A stretch of 64,000 bases of DNA from Porphyromonadaceae bacterium UBA7048 (GCA_002493945.1 DLAL01000082.1:7765-71764), one strand, 5' to 3'; numbered from the stretch's first letter, positions 52,304 to 60,982 are shown. Notes: a model not told the origin generated them from the sequence alone. A program made the numbers and translations.

Positions 52304-53704
52304 TTATGATGCCATGATGGCTGACTCGATGGTGTCGAGGTCGGCCTTGAGCTTTTTCTCGGTGGAGAGGCGGTTTTCGATTGCCGAGCAACCGTAGACG
52401 ACGGTGGAGTGGTCGCGGCCGAGTTTGTGGCCTATGGCTGAGAGCGATAGCTTGGCGAGCTTCTTGGCGAGGTACATGACTACCTGACGGGCGTCGCTGA
52501 CTTCGCGCTTGCGGAGCTTGGTGAAGAATACGTCGGTGGGGAGGTTGTAGTGGTCGGCCACGGCGTTGAGTATCATCTCGAAGTTGACCTGACGGCTGTT
52601 GATGCGCACTGCGTTCGACATGACGCGGCGTGCGAGGTCGACGTTAATCTCGCGGTTGAGGACTGTAGCGTGCGCCATGAGCGACACCATCACGCCTTCG
52701 ATTTCGCGGACGCTGTTGGTGACGTTCGATGCGATGTACTCTGCCACGTCGCCGGGAATGGCAATGCCGTTCTGCTCGGCTTTGAGCTTGAGCACGTCGC
52801 GGCGGAGTCCGAGATCAGGACGGTTGAGTTCTACCTGCATGCCCCATTTGAATCGGCTGAGCAGACGGTCGGCGAAACCTTCCATTTCGGCCGGCGAGCG
52901 GTCGCTTGACATGATAATCTGGCGGTCGTGCTGGTGCAGGTGGTTGAATATGTGGAAGAACGTATTCTGTGTGCCTGTCAGTCCGGCCAGGTCCTGTATA
53001 TCGTCAATGATGAGTGTGTCGATGCTTTGGTAGAAGTGGAAGAAGTTGTTGATGTTCTTCGCTACCGAGGCTGTGTAGTGGCTCTGGAAGAGTCGGGCCG
53101 TGACGTATAGCACGCGGGCACGCGGATTGCGCTCCTTGATGCGGATGCCGATGGCCTGAATCAGATGAGTCTTGCCCACACCTGCGGGGCCGAACACGAA
53201 GAGCGGGTTGAAGGTCTTGATGGACGGATTGTTGGCGATGGCCTCGCCTATCGAGCGGGCTATCTTGTTGCTGGGACTCTCGCAGTAGTTCTCGAAGGTG
53301 TAGCGCGGGTTTAGCTGAGGGTCGAAGTCCTCGCCGTTGTCCTCGCGGAAGGGGTTGGCCGGGCGGGCTTTGACCTGAGCGAGAATTGTGGGCGACATGG
53401 CGGCGCTCTTCTGCACGTTGACCGACGAAGGGTCATTGGCTACTGTGGGGTAGCAGTAGAAAATCTTGACACCGTCCCCGAAATACTTTTTTACGGCCGA
53501 GCGTATGATGGGCTGGAAGCGCTCCTCAAGCGCATCGACAAAGAACGACGTCTGAACCTTCAATACGAGTTTGGCGTAGCCTTCGGCGGCATCATAGCTT
53601 TCAGCCGTGATGTCGCGAAACCACGTGTCGTATTGCAGGGGCGAAATGTTGCTTTGGATATATTGACAGCACTGCGCCCAAAGTTCTTTGAAGTCTGTTG
53701 TCAT
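52304..53704 (-). CDS. dnaA: Chromosomal replication initiator DnaA
   Basis: 466 residues, full length. Domain I (about 1-85, ELWAQCCQYIQSNISPLQYDTWFRDI), short linker, AAA+ ATPase with Walker A GPAGVGKT (172-179), Walker B IIDDIQ (232-237), sensor 1 SSDR (267-270), and the C-terminal DNA-binding domain with signature GHKLGRDHSTVVYGCSAI (425-442). Initiates chromosome replication by binding DnaA boxes at oriC. It has its own promoter. No clear DnaA-box cluster is visible next to it, and dnaA is not always near oriC in this phylum. Confidence 0.97.
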   Translation of the reverse strand: MTTDFKELWAQCCQYIQSNISPLQYDTWFRDITAESYDAAEGYAKLVLKVQTSFFVDALEERFQPIIRSAVKKYFGDGVKIFYCYPTVANDPSSVNVQKSAAMSPTILAQVKARPANPFREDNGEDFDPQLNPRYTFENYCESPSNKIARSIGEAIANNPSIKTFNPLFVFGPAGVGKTHLIQAIGIRIKERNPRARVLYVTARLFQSHYTASVAKNINNFFHFYQSIDTLIIDDIQDLAGLTGTQNTFFHIFNHLHQHDRQIIMSSDRSPAEMEGFADRLLSRFKWGMQVELNRPDLGLRRDVLKLKAEQNGIAIPGDVAEYIASNVTNSVREIEGVMVSLMAHATVLNREINVDLARRVMSNAVRINSRQVNFEMILNAVADHYNLPTDVFFTKLRKREVSDARQVVMYLAKKLAKLSLSAIGHKLGRDHSTVVYGCSAIENRLSTEKKLKADLDTIESAIMAS

Positions 53705-53729
53705 TTCATCGGGGGGATATTTCGGAATA

Positions 53730-53761
53730 CAAAGTTCGAGGTATTTTTTTATTTAAACAAA
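53730..53761 (-). promoter_or_regulatory. dnaA promoter
   Basis: Minus strand TTTG (53758-53761), 20-base spacer, GAACTTTG (53730-53737, one mismatch to TAnnTTTG), about 25 bases before the dnaA ATG. Confidence 0.65.
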
Positions 53762-54291
53762 CGCATTTAAATTTGGAAAATAGAAAATAACTGCAAGTGT
53801 GCGGTTTTCAACTACTTAAAGCGATTATTCATCAATATATAAAGCGGTTCTTTATAAATTATTTACAAGATGCTGTCCTATATGAAGTTATGTGGTATTT
53901 AAAGTTCCGGGGCTGCAGGCGGCTGATGGAAAGATACTGATGTAATAGCGTTGCCTGTAGACCGTTTGGAGGAAAACGACATGTTCGCTGCTATTTATAA
54001 TTATTCTAAATAAGCTGAATTTCCGGAGGCGTTTACAAATGCAAATATAGCGCTTTTTTTTGATAAATGTGTGCGCCCGGATGGAAAAATCCGGAGGTCG
54101 TTATTAAGAAATAGAAACATATATTTAGACTATTTTGCTGTAATAATGTTGAAAACTCCGCGCTCGATTGAGAATTTATTACTACTTTTGCGTACTCATT
54201 GTTGTTATCAATACATGGCACTATCTGAGGTGTCTGATAGCAGTTAAACCGATGCGTGAAACTATAAATTTATACCATAAACTACATCAAT
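53762..54291. other. AT-rich intergenic region between dnaA and the NagB-like gene
   Basis: About 530 bases without a supported gene. It is clearly richer in A/T than its neighbours. It holds the dnaA promoter at one end and a -7 box TACTTTTG (54183-54190) for the NagB-like gene at the other. Isolated sequences such as TTATTTACA (53858 region) are only loose matches to a DnaA box, so I do not call an origin. Confidence 0.5.
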
Positions 54292-56268
54292 ATGAGGACA
54301 GATCTCAGCAGCCAGATCAAACTGGACCGTATTCCCCGGAGGTACTACAATCCGGATTCGGAAATTGAACTTGCGGCACTCCGCCGTGCCGAGAGGCTGG
54401 ATACGCGTATATTCGAAACATCAAATGACGGAGCCGATTTTCTGGCCTCAGAAATCGTACGCTATATCAAGCGCTATGTTGGCATGAAGGGTAAGTGTGT
54501 GATGGTGCTCGGCGCCGGCAACAGCACTCATCCCGTATATGCGAGTCTTATCCGCCGCTACAAGGCCGGAGAGGTAGACTTCAAGGACGTGGTCGTATTC
54601 AATATCTCGGAGTTCTTCCCCCTGAATCCCGGCGGCCCCTCGACGCTTACCCGCCTTGAGAATGTATTCCTCAGTCATGTCAACATCCGTCCTGAGAATA
54701 TCCGGTCAATCAATCCGGCAATCACGAAAGAGACGATGTACGAGTACTGCCAGGCTTACGAGGAGTCGATAGCCGAAGAGGGCGGTATCGACGTGGCTCT
54801 GTGCGAGATAGCTCCTTCGGGCGCCGTGGCGTTCAATGAGCCGGGCAGCTCGTCTGCGAGCTACTGCCGTCTGGTGCTTCTTGACAACGAGACTCGCCGC
54901 CGCATCAGCAAGGACTACAAGATTGACGACGCTCCCGCCACTGCGATAACGCTCGGCATATCGAACCTCGCGTCGGCTCACCGCGTGCTGACCATGGCTT
55001 GGGGCGAGAATTCCGCCGACATCATCCGCCGTGCCGTTGAGGAAACTCCTTCGAGCACCGTGCCGGCATCGCTGCTGCAGGGTCATCCCCACGTGAAAGT
55101 GGTCACAGACCTGGCCGGCGCCGAGGACCTCACGCGCATCTCCCACCCCTGGAAGGTGACTTCCTGCGAGTGGGACGACAAGCTCATCCGCCGCGCCATC
55201 GTATGGCTCTGCAACATGACCAAGAAGCCCATCCTGAAGCTCACCGACAAGGACTACAAGGACTGGGGCCTGGGCGAGCTTGTGGCGCTCTACGGCTCGG
55301 CATACAATGTCAATATCAAGGTATTCAACGAACTGCAGCATACCATCACCGGCTGGCCCGGCGGCAAGCCCGACGCTGACGATACCTACCGTCCCGAGCG
55401 TGCCAATCCTTTCCCCAAGCGCGTGATAGTGTTCTCGCCGCATCCCGACGACGACGTCATCTCGATGGGCGGCACTCTGCAGCGCCTCGTGTCGCAGGGC
55501 CACGACGTGCATGTGGCCTACGAGACCTCGGGCAACATAGCCGTGGGCGACGAGGACATGATGCGCTACTTCCTGATGATGGACAAGATAGCTCCTGTCT
55601 TCGGCTTTGACAACGAGAACTACCGCAAGCTCTCGACCGAGGTGGAGACCTTCGTGGCCGACAAGAAGCCGGGCGACATCGACGCTCCCGACATCCGCGA
55701 GATCAAGACGATGATACGCCAGGCCGAAGCTACCATAGCCTGCAACTACATCGGCGTGAAACCCGGCCACATCCACTTCCTGCGCCTGCCGTTCTACGAG
55801 ACCGGCACCATCGAGAAGGGCAAGCTGGAGCAGCGCGACGTCGACATCGTGAAGCGTCTGCTCGAGGATGTCAAGCCTCATCAGATATTCGTGGCCGGCG
55901 ACCTCGCCGACCCCCACGGAACCCACAAGGTCTGCACCGACGCCGTGCTGGCAGCCATTGACGAACTCAAGAACGAGTCCTGGATGGCAGACTGCCGGAT
56001 ATGGATGTACCGCGGCGCATGGGCCGAATGGGAAATAGACCACATCGAGATGGCCGTGCCTATCAGCCCCGAGGAGCTGAGGTCGAAGCGCAACTCGATT
56101 CTCAAACACCAGAGCCAGATGGAGAACGCACCCTTCCTGGGCAATGACGACCGTCTTTTCTGGCAGCGTGCCGAAGAACGCAACCGTGCCACGGCACGTC
56201 TCTATCAGAATCTCGGCCTTGCGTCATACGAAGCCATCGAGGCCTTCGTAGAGTACAAGCCGCTCTGA
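54292..56268 (+). CDS. NagB-like domain fused to LmbE/PIG-L deacetylase domain
   Basis: 658 residues. Residues about 30-300 have the NagB glucosamine-6-phosphate deaminase fold (VVVFNISEF, AFNEPGSS), and about 375-600 an LmbE/PIG-L-type deacetylase with the zinc motif SPHPDDDVISMGG (His384, Asp386, Asp387) and the distal His in ADPHGTHKVC. Usually annotated glucosamine-6-phosphate deaminase. However, the NagB residues D72, D141 and H143 (E. coli numbering) are Ser106, Ser176 and Ala178 here; only E148 is kept (Glu183). The deaminase activity is therefore doubtful, while the deacetylase motif is intact. As far as I remember, Bacteroides homologues deviate similarly. A role in GlcNAc metabolism downstream of sialic acid is plausible but unproven. 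Monocistronic; terminator follows. Confidence 0.85.
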   Translation: MRTDLSSQIKLDRIPRRYYNPDSEIELAALRRAERLDTRIFETSNDGADFLASEIVRYIKRYVGMKGKCVMVLGAGNSTHPVYASLIRRYKAGEVDFKDVVVFNISEFFPLNPGGPSTLTRLENVFLSHVNIRPENIRSINPAITKETMYEYCQAYEESIAEEGGIDVALCEIAPSGAVAFNEPGSSSASYCRLVLLDNETRRRISKDYKIDDAPATAITLGISNLASAHRVLTMAWGENSADIIRRAVEETPSSTVPASLLQGHPHVKVVTDLAGAEDLTRISHPWKVTSCEWDDKLIRRAIVWLCNMTKKPILKLTDKDYKDWGLGELVALYGSAYNVNIKVFNELQHTITGWPGGKPDADDTYRPERANPFPKRVIVFSPHPDDDVISMGGTLQRLVSQGHDVHVAYETSGNIAVGDEDMMRYFLMMDKIAPVFGFDNENYRKLSTEVETFVADKKPGDIDAPDIREIKTMIRQAEATIACNYIGVKPGHIHFLRLPFYETGTIEKGKLEQRDVDIVKRLLEDVKPHQIFVAGDLADPHGTHKVCTDAVLAAIDELKNESWMADCRIWMYRGAWAEWEIDHIEMAVPISPEELRSKRNSILKHQSQMENAPFLGNDDRLFWQRAEERNRATARLYQNLGLASYEAIEAFVEYKPL

Positions 56269-56294
56269 CGTTTCCAATAATTCCATATGCCTCC

Positions 56295-56343
56295 GGGGTG
56301 TGTCCGCTACGCGATAAGCGCGGAGGACGCACCCCTTCTTTTT
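56295..56343 (+). terminator. Terminator of the NagB-like gene
   Basis: GGGGTG-TGTCCGC (56295-56307) pairs with GCGGAGGACGCACCCC (56320-56335, one bulge), followed by ttctttttcc. Confidence 0.75.
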
Positions 56344-56362
56344 CCGGTCAGGACGGTTTTTA

Positions 56363-56394
56363 TTTGCACAAACGGATATTTGTGCGTATCTTTG
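56363..56394 (+). promoter_or_regulatory. Promoter of the HU-SPOR gene
   Basis: TTTG (56363-56366), 20-base spacer, TATCTTTG (56387-56394); leader of about 15 bases to the ATG at 56415. It excludes upstream in-frame starts. Confidence 0.8.
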
Positions 56395-56414
56395 TAGTGT
56401 CTAAACCGACATTC

Positions 56415-57404
56415 ATGAGCATGAACACGATATTGCGCCATATTTCGCATCTCTTGCTGGCTGACGGATATGTGTCTGTCAGCGGAGTGGGTGCGTTCGT
56501 GCGTCAGCACTGCGGTGCTGCCGTCGCTGCCGACGGCGCATTGTCGGCTCCGTACGATGCCGTGTGCTTCGACGCGTGCGACACCGGCGCCACGTCGGAC
56601 GCTCTGTCGTGTTCGATAGCCCGTGCTGAGGGAGTGTCGCCCGATGAGGCCGTGCGCATGATGAACGACGGCATCGCCGCCCTGCGCTCTGCGCTCGGCC
56701 GCGGCGAGGAGGTCTATGTGCCTCATGCCGGGCATCTTGCTTATGACCGCGGCTCGGGACGCATCACGTTCAGTGCCGAAGACGGACTGAAGCTGAAGCC
56801 TCTTAGCGGTCCGGCTGTGCCGGCTGCGGCAGAGCCGGCGGTTACGGCTGCCGGCAGCGACGAGAGGCTGGAGGAGCGCCGCCGCTCGCTGGCGCGGTCG
56901 CTGCAGCGCACCGCATCGAGTGCCGCCGCCATAGCGGTGCTGGTTCTTCTCGCATTTGTCATCTCTCAGATGCCTACGCGGACTGAATTCCGCCGGCAGA
57001 TGGCGTCGCTCGGATTCGAGCGCTTCGCTTCTGCCGAAGAGCCTGCCGAAGCGCACGATACGGCCGAAGAGCTGTCGTCTTCTTCGTCGTCGCTGGTGCT
57101 GATTCTGAATACTCCCGACGACGGCACTGCACCGGCCAAGGTGCGCCGCTCTGTGCCCAAGGCCGAACAAACGGAGGCTCCGGGCCGTTATTGTCTGATA
57201 GTAGCATCCCTCGCAAATCAGGATGAGGCTGACCGCTATCTGGCCGCCCACAGCACTGAGGATATGCCGCTGAAGTTGCTCCCGTATCATGACCGAATCC
57301 GCGTGTACGCCCTTTCGGGAGGAGATATCGGTGAACTTGAGATTGCGGGCCGCAATCTCGGCGTCTATGAGCGCTATCCGCAGGCGTGGATTTGCCGCCG
57401 GTGA
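56415..57404 (+). CDS. HU-CCDC81 and SPOR domain membrane protein
   Basis: 329 residues from MSMNTILRHISHLLL. An N-terminal HU-like fold of the CCDC81 type (about 1-125, VSVSGVGAFVRQHCGA and RGEEVYVPHAGHLAYDRGSGRITF), a linker, one membrane helix (169-186, AAIAVLVLLAFVISQM), a Ser-rich periplasmic stretch, and a C-terminal SPOR-like domain (about 250-329, GRYCLIVASLANQDEADRYLA). SPOR domains bind denuded peptidoglycan at the division septum, and HU domains bind DNA, so the protein may link nucleoid and cell wall in Bacteroidetes; this is inference. Nitroreductase gene follows after 56 bases. Confidence 0.85.
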   Translation: MSMNTILRHISHLLLADGYVSVSGVGAFVRQHCGAAVAADGALSAPYDAVCFDACDTGATSDALSCSIARAEGVSPDEAVRMMNDGIAALRSALGRGEEVYVPHAGHLAYDRGSGRITFSAEDGLKLKPLSGPAVPAAAEPAVTAAGSDERLEERRRSLARSLQRTASSAAAIAVLVLLAFVISQMPTRTEFRRQMASLGFERFASAEEPAEAHDTAEELSSSSSSLVLILNTPDDGTAPAKVRRSVPKAEQTEAPGRYCLIVASLANQDEADRYLAAHSTEDMPLKLLPYHDRIRVYALSGGDIGELEIAGRNLGVYERYPQAWICRR

Positions 57405-57460
57405 GTCCTTCCGTATCGTCCGGGATGCTGATTTTGGTCTGATTTTAAATTTTCCGGATT

Positions 57461-58009
57461 ATGGATTTACATCAGTTATTGCTCGAGCGCCACAGTATCA
57501 GGCGCTATACCGACCAGCCCATTGATGCGGGTGATGTCAAGACTATCCTTGAGGCCGGCCTTCTGGCGCCGTCGTCGAAGAGCGCACGGTCGTGGCAGTT
57601 CGTCGTCGTGGAAGACCACGATATGATGCTGAAACTGCAGGCCTGCAAGCCCACCTATGCTGCCTCTCTGGCTACGGCTCCTCTTGCCGTAGTGGTGACA
57701 ACGTCGCCCGGTAAGAGCGCCGCCTATGTGGAGGATGCTGCAGTGGCCGCGTCGTTCATGCAGCTCCAGGCTGCCGCCCTGGGCATCGGTTCGTGCTGGA
57801 CTCAGGTGCGCGGACGCTTCACCGCCGACGACATGGACTCCGAAGAGTATGTGCGCGAGCTGCTCAATATCCCCGACGATATGTGCGTGGTGTGCATCAT
57901 CGCGTTCGGCTACTCGGCCGAGACCCGTCGGCCCGTCGACCCGTCGAAGCTGCTTTGGGAGAAAGTTCACCTCGGAACGTGGCGTGATGAGTTCGAGCCT
58001 GAGCAGTAG
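57461..58009 (+). CDS. Nitroreductase-family FMN oxidoreductase
   Basis: 182 residues, compact nitroreductase fold. FMN-binding phrases: the ERHSIRRYTDQPID N-terminus, LLAPSSKSARSWQFVVV, and GSCWTQVRGRF with the C-terminal VCIIAFGYSAETRRPVDPSKLLWEKVH. An NAD(P)H-dependent reductase of nitroaromatics, quinones or an unknown physiological substrate. The next gene starts 23 bases before its stop, so they are co-translated. Confidence 0.9.
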   Translation: MDLHQLLLERHSIRRYTDQPIDAGDVKTILEAGLLAPSSKSARSWQFVVVEDHDMMLKLQACKPTYAASLATAPLAVVVTTSPGKSAAYVEDAAVAASFMQLQAAALGIGSCWTQVRGRFTADDMDSEEYVRELLNIPDDMCVVCIIAFGYSAETRRPVDPSKLLWEKVHLGTWRDEFEPEQ

Positions 58010-58793
58010 AGATATAGTTCTTGTGGGAGCCGGCAATGTGGCGACACATCTCGCCGAGGCTCTGGCTCCCCGTATTTCCGCCGTCTTCAGCCGCAGTCCG
58101 GAGCGTGCCGGCGCGCTGGGCCGCCGCATAGGCGTGCCTGGCTGCTCGGATTTCGCGCGTGTGGCCGAGTTCTGTCCCGGGACTGTCATAGTAAGCGTGG
58201 CCGACAAGGCTGTGGCGCCGGTGGCCGCTGCCATCGGCGCTGTGCCGTCAAGGCCGCTGACGGTGCATACGTCAGGAACTGTGGGCATGGAATATCTCTC
58301 GCCGGTGAGCGACCGTGTGGGTGTGCTGTATCCCCTTCAGACGTTTTCGGCCGATGTGCCCGTCGACCTCAGCCGTGTGCCTTTCTTCACTGAGGCGGCA
58401 CTGGAGGACGACCTTGCCCGTGTCGACGCGCTTGCGCGCCTTATGTCGGAGCATGTGCATCACGCTGACGCCGCCCACCGCCGTGTGCTGCATATTGCCG
58501 GGGTGTTCTCGTCGAATTTTCCCAATGTGCTGCTGGAATGTGTGGAGCGGATTCTGTCGCCTGCCGGCTATCCTCTTGATGTGGTGCGACCGCTTATCGA
58601 GGCTACCGTTGCGAAGGCTTTCGAGGCCGGCCCGCACAAGGCTCAGACGGGGCCTGCACGCCGTGGCGACTATGATGTGATAAGGCGTCAGCTTGTGGCT
58701 CTTCCCGATGAGCTTCGTCCTGTCTATCTGGTGCTGTCTGATCTGATTCTTGAGAGTCACGGGCTTGAGCGGTGTGACCGGTCCAAGTTGTGA
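57987..58793 (+). CDS. Rossmann and DUF2520 protein (ProC-like)
   Basis: 268 residues from MSSSLSSRDIVLVGAGNVATHL. An N-terminal Rossmann domain with the dinucleotide motif GAGNVATHLAEAL, then the DUF2520 helical domain (about 130-260; VLHIAGVFSSNFPNVLL, PHKAQTGPARRGDYDVI). It resembles pyrroline-5-carboxylate reductase and other NAD(P)-dependent reductases, but the substrate is unknown. The frame is open further upstream inside the nitroreductase gene, but the Rossmann start fixes the N-terminus here. A 30-base repeat follows the stop. Confidence 0.88.
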   Translation: MSSSLSSRDIVLVGAGNVATHLAEALAPRISAVFSRSPERAGALGRRIGVPGCSDFARVAEFCPGTVIVSVADKAVAPVAAAIGAVPSRPLTVHTSGTVGMEYLSPVSDRVGVLYPLQTFSADVPVDLSRVPFFTEAALEDDLARVDALARLMSEHVHHADAAHRRVLHIAGVFSSNFPNVLLECVERILSPAGYPLDVVRPLIEATVAKAFEAGPHKAQTGPARRGDYDVIRRQLVALPDELRPVYLVLSDLILESHGLERCDRSKL

Positions 58794-58802
58794 CCTTTTT
58801 TT

Positions 58803-58832
58803 GACAGGAGAACAGTAGGAACAGGAGTTTTT
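58803..58832 (+). repeat. 30-base intergenic repeat, copy 2
   Basis: Same 30 bases as at 52268-52297, about ten bases after the DUF2520 stop and 25 bases before the kdsC start. The T run that follows could act as a weak terminator. Confidence 0.8.
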
Positions 58833-58856
58833 TCTGACTGTCTTTTTTGTATTGAT

Positions 58857-59381
58857 ATGAGTAGAATAGATTATAATCTGAAGAGTATACGGGCGATTGC
58901 CTTCGATGTCGACGGAGTGCTGTCGCCTTCGACTATTCCTATGTCGGCCGAGGGTGTGCCGATGCGTATGGCCAATCTGAAAGACGGCTATGCCATGCAT
59001 GTGGCGGCGAAAGCCGGCATCCGCCTTGCCATCATCACGGGTGCCGATGTGCCTGCCATTCCGGGACGCTTCGATGTCATCGGAGTGCAGGATATATTCA
59101 TGGGTGTCAGCGATAAGCTGCCTGTGTACGAGAAGTGGCTGAAGGACAACGGTCTCGAAGCCAGCGAGACAGCTTATATGGGCGACGATATCCCCGACAT
59201 CCCCGTGCTGCGCCGCTGCGGTCTGGCTGTGGCTCCGCGTGATGCTGCGGCCGAAGTGAAGGCTGTAGCACGCTTCGTCACCGGCGCAGACGGCGGCTAC
59301 GGTGCCGCCCGAGAGCTGCTCGAGGAGGTGCTCAGGGCCAAAGGTCTCTGGCCTGCGCATTCGGAGGCATACGGATGGTGA
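58857..59381 (+). CDS. kdsC: KdsC-type 3-deoxy-D-manno-octulosonate 8-phosphate phosphatase
   Basis: Removes the phosphate from KDO-8-P in lipopolysaccharide core synthesis. 174 residues, typical C0-type HAD phosphatase without a cap (works as a tetramer). HAD motifs: FDVDGVLS with Asp17 and Asp19, ITG at 60-62, Lys87 in GVSDK, and GDDIPD with Asp110 and Asp111. The C-terminal ADGGYGAARELLEEVL is the KdsC signature. Maf gene starts 21 bases after its stop. Confidence 0.93.
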   Translation: MSRIDYNLKSIRAIAFDVDGVLSPSTIPMSAEGVPMRMANLKDGYAMHVAAKAGIRLAIITGADVPAIPGRFDVIGVQDIFMGVSDKLPVYEKWLKDNGLEASETAYMGDDIPDIPVLRRCGLAVAPRDAAAEVKAVARFVTGADGGYGAARELLEEVLRAKGLWPAHSEAYGW

Positions 59382-59402
59382 GTTTTTTCTGATATTTCTT
59401 AT

Positions 59403-60059
59403 ATGATACAGCTTGATACAGCGGCTATGAATATGCAGGGCGGTCCGTCGGTGCTTCCGCCTCAGCCTGCGCCTTGCTACAGCAATGTAAAGGTGCTTCT
59501 GGCGTCGAATTCGCCGCGTCGACGCGAACTGCTCGGCATGATTATGCCCGAATTCGGTGTGGCGGCGTCCCGGAATATCGACGAGACTTATCCCTCGACC
59601 ATGGCGGCTGAGGATGTGCCTGCTTACCTGTCGAAACTGAAGGCCTCGGCTTATGCGTCTGACCTTGAGGCGAATGAGCTCATCATCACGGCCGACACGG
59701 TGGTGATATGCGACGGGCACATCATGGGCAAGCCCAAGGACTGCGACGAAGCCGTGGCGATGCTGCGCACGCTGGCCGGCCGCACGCATATGGTGGTGAC
59801 GGGTGTCACGCTGTCATCGCTGTCGGGCCGCAAGAGCGATACGTTCTCGGTGAGCACCGAGGTGACATTCGGGCCTCTTCAGGATGAAGAGATATCGGCA
59901 TATGTCGAGCGGTTCAGGCCGCTTGACAAGGCCGGAGCCTACGGGATTCAGGAGTGGATAGGCGCCGCGGCCATCACGGGCATAAAGGGCAGCTTCTACA
60001 ATGTGATGGGGCTGCCGCTCAATGCGCTCTACAATCATCTGAGGGACTTCTTTGCGTGA
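59403..60059 (+). CDS. maf: Maf-family nucleotide pyrophosphatase
   Basis: Hydrolyses non-canonical or modified nucleoside triphosphates (dTTP/UTP class likely). 218 residues; Maf motifs are LLASNSPRRREL (32-43), TADTVV (96-101) and GKP (109-111), followed by the ITGIKGSFYNVMGLP motif near the end. The N-terminus carries about 29 extra residues before the motif; Met10 is an alternative start. Follows kdsC closely, a common arrangement in Bacteroidetes. Convergent with the solute-binding protein gene, with a tandem repeat between. Confidence 0.92.
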   Translation: MIQLDTAAMNMQGGPSVLPPQPAPCYSNVKVLLASNSPRRRELLGMIMPEFGVAASRNIDETYPSTMAAEDVPAYLSKLKASAYASDLEANELIITADTVVICDGHIMGKPKDCDEAVAMLRTLAGRTHMVVTGVTLSSLSGRKSDTFSVSTEVTFGPLQDEEISAYVERFRPLDKAGAYGIQEWIGAAAITGIKGSFYNVMGLPLNALYNHLRDFFA

Positions 60060-60062
60060 GAG

Positions 60063-60116
60063 GTCGGATTTGTCAGACGAGTCAGACCTGTCCGACCTGT
60101 CTGACTTGTCAGACTC
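60063..60116. repeat. Nine-base tandem repeat between convergent genes
   Basis: Six head-to-tail nine-base units of consensus GTCnGACnT (first unit GTCGGATTT, last GTCAGACTC). Nearly every unit contains the odd palindrome GTCnGAC. It fills the whole 57-base gap between the maf stop and the stop of the next gene. Confidence 0.9.
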
Positions 60117-60923
60117 CTACCTCAGATACTCCTCCGCCAGGCGCTGATATTCAGGGGTTGTGCGGAAGTCGTCCAGCCATGAGTTGAGCGAGTCGCGCAG
60201 CACGGTGTCGCCGGGGGCTACGGCCCAGCACTGGAACTGCGTGAGCGACAGCGGCATGCTTATGTCGAGATTGTCGTAGTCCGCCGCGAGGCGCCGCGCG
60301 ACGGCTTCGTTGACCACCGTGCGGCCCGCTTCGCCTATGGCTGTCATGATGACGAGCTGCTCGGGAGAGTAGGGCGACGAGACGATGAAGACCGTGTCGC
60401 CCAGTTCTTTGTTCATGTTCTGAAGCCGGGACAGAACCGGCGATCCGGCCGGCACGGTGATGGTGTCGCCTATGAGGCCGACGTGTGATGATATGGCGTC
60501 GGTGTCGCGTCTCTGCACCAGCACCTGACGGTCGAGGTATACGGCATCTGTGACGGGGAAGTATCGCTTGAGGGTCTCGGTTCCGGGCATGGAGGCGACC
60601 AGAATGTCGTAGGTGCCGGAGTTAAGGCGCTCGAAAGCCTCCTCGAGATTGGCTACGGGATAGAATGTCACCGGCCGGCCGTGACGGGCGGCCATGTCGC
60701 GCAGGAGGCTGTAGTCGAATCCTTCGGCCGTATCGTTGCGCAGATTGTAGGTCAGAGGGCTCATCTCTATGGCTACGGCGAGAGTGTCGCCGGCTGGTTT
60801 CCGGTAGGTCAGAGCCAGGTCTGAGTCGCGGCTGTCGTGCCTGACGTAGCCTATGGCCCCCAGCGCTACTATGATTATGGCGATGACGGCCACCACGCTG
60901 TAGTTGGAGTTCTTGCTTTTCAT
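60117..60923 (-). CDS. Membrane-anchored solute-binding protein (SBP family 3)
   Basis: 268 residues. One N-terminal membrane helix (about 8-28, SVVAVIAIIIVALGAIGYV) and a periplasmic type-II binding protein domain: LAVAIEMSPLTYNLRNDTAEGFDYSLLRDMA, FERLNSGTYDILVASMPGTE, and RLAEEYLR at the end, as in family 3 or the N-terminal part of MltF-like proteins. No transporter or lytic transglycosylase partner is nearby, so it may act as a sensor or MltF-like remnant; ligand unknown. Divergent from the porin gene. Confidence 0.82.
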   Translation of the reverse strand: MKSKNSNYSVVAVIAIIIVALGAIGYVRHDSRDSDLALTYRKPAGDTLAVAIEMSPLTYNLRNDTAEGFDYSLLRDMAARHGRPVTFYPVANLEEAFERLNSGTYDILVASMPGTETLKRYFPVTDAVYLDRQVLVQRRDTDAISSHVGLIGDTITVPAGSPVLSRLQNMNKELGDTVFIVSSPYSPEQLVIMTAIGEAGRTVVNEAVARRLAADYDNLDISMPLSLTQFQCWAVAPGDTVLRDSLNSWLDDFRTTPEYQRLAEEYLR

Positions 60924-60982
60924 TTTTTACTTTTTATCATTAATAAACAAGCGGGAGAGTGATGATGTTGCGGATAAATGTG

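Noticed and set aside
53705..54291. Replication origin next to dnaA
   Set aside because: The region is AT-rich, but only loose single matches to DnaA boxes are seen, with no cluster and no unwinding-type repeat array. A GC-skew plot of the whole chromosome would decide.
60063..60116. CRISPR array
   Set aside because: Units are nine bases, directly adjacent without spacers, and there are no cas genes.
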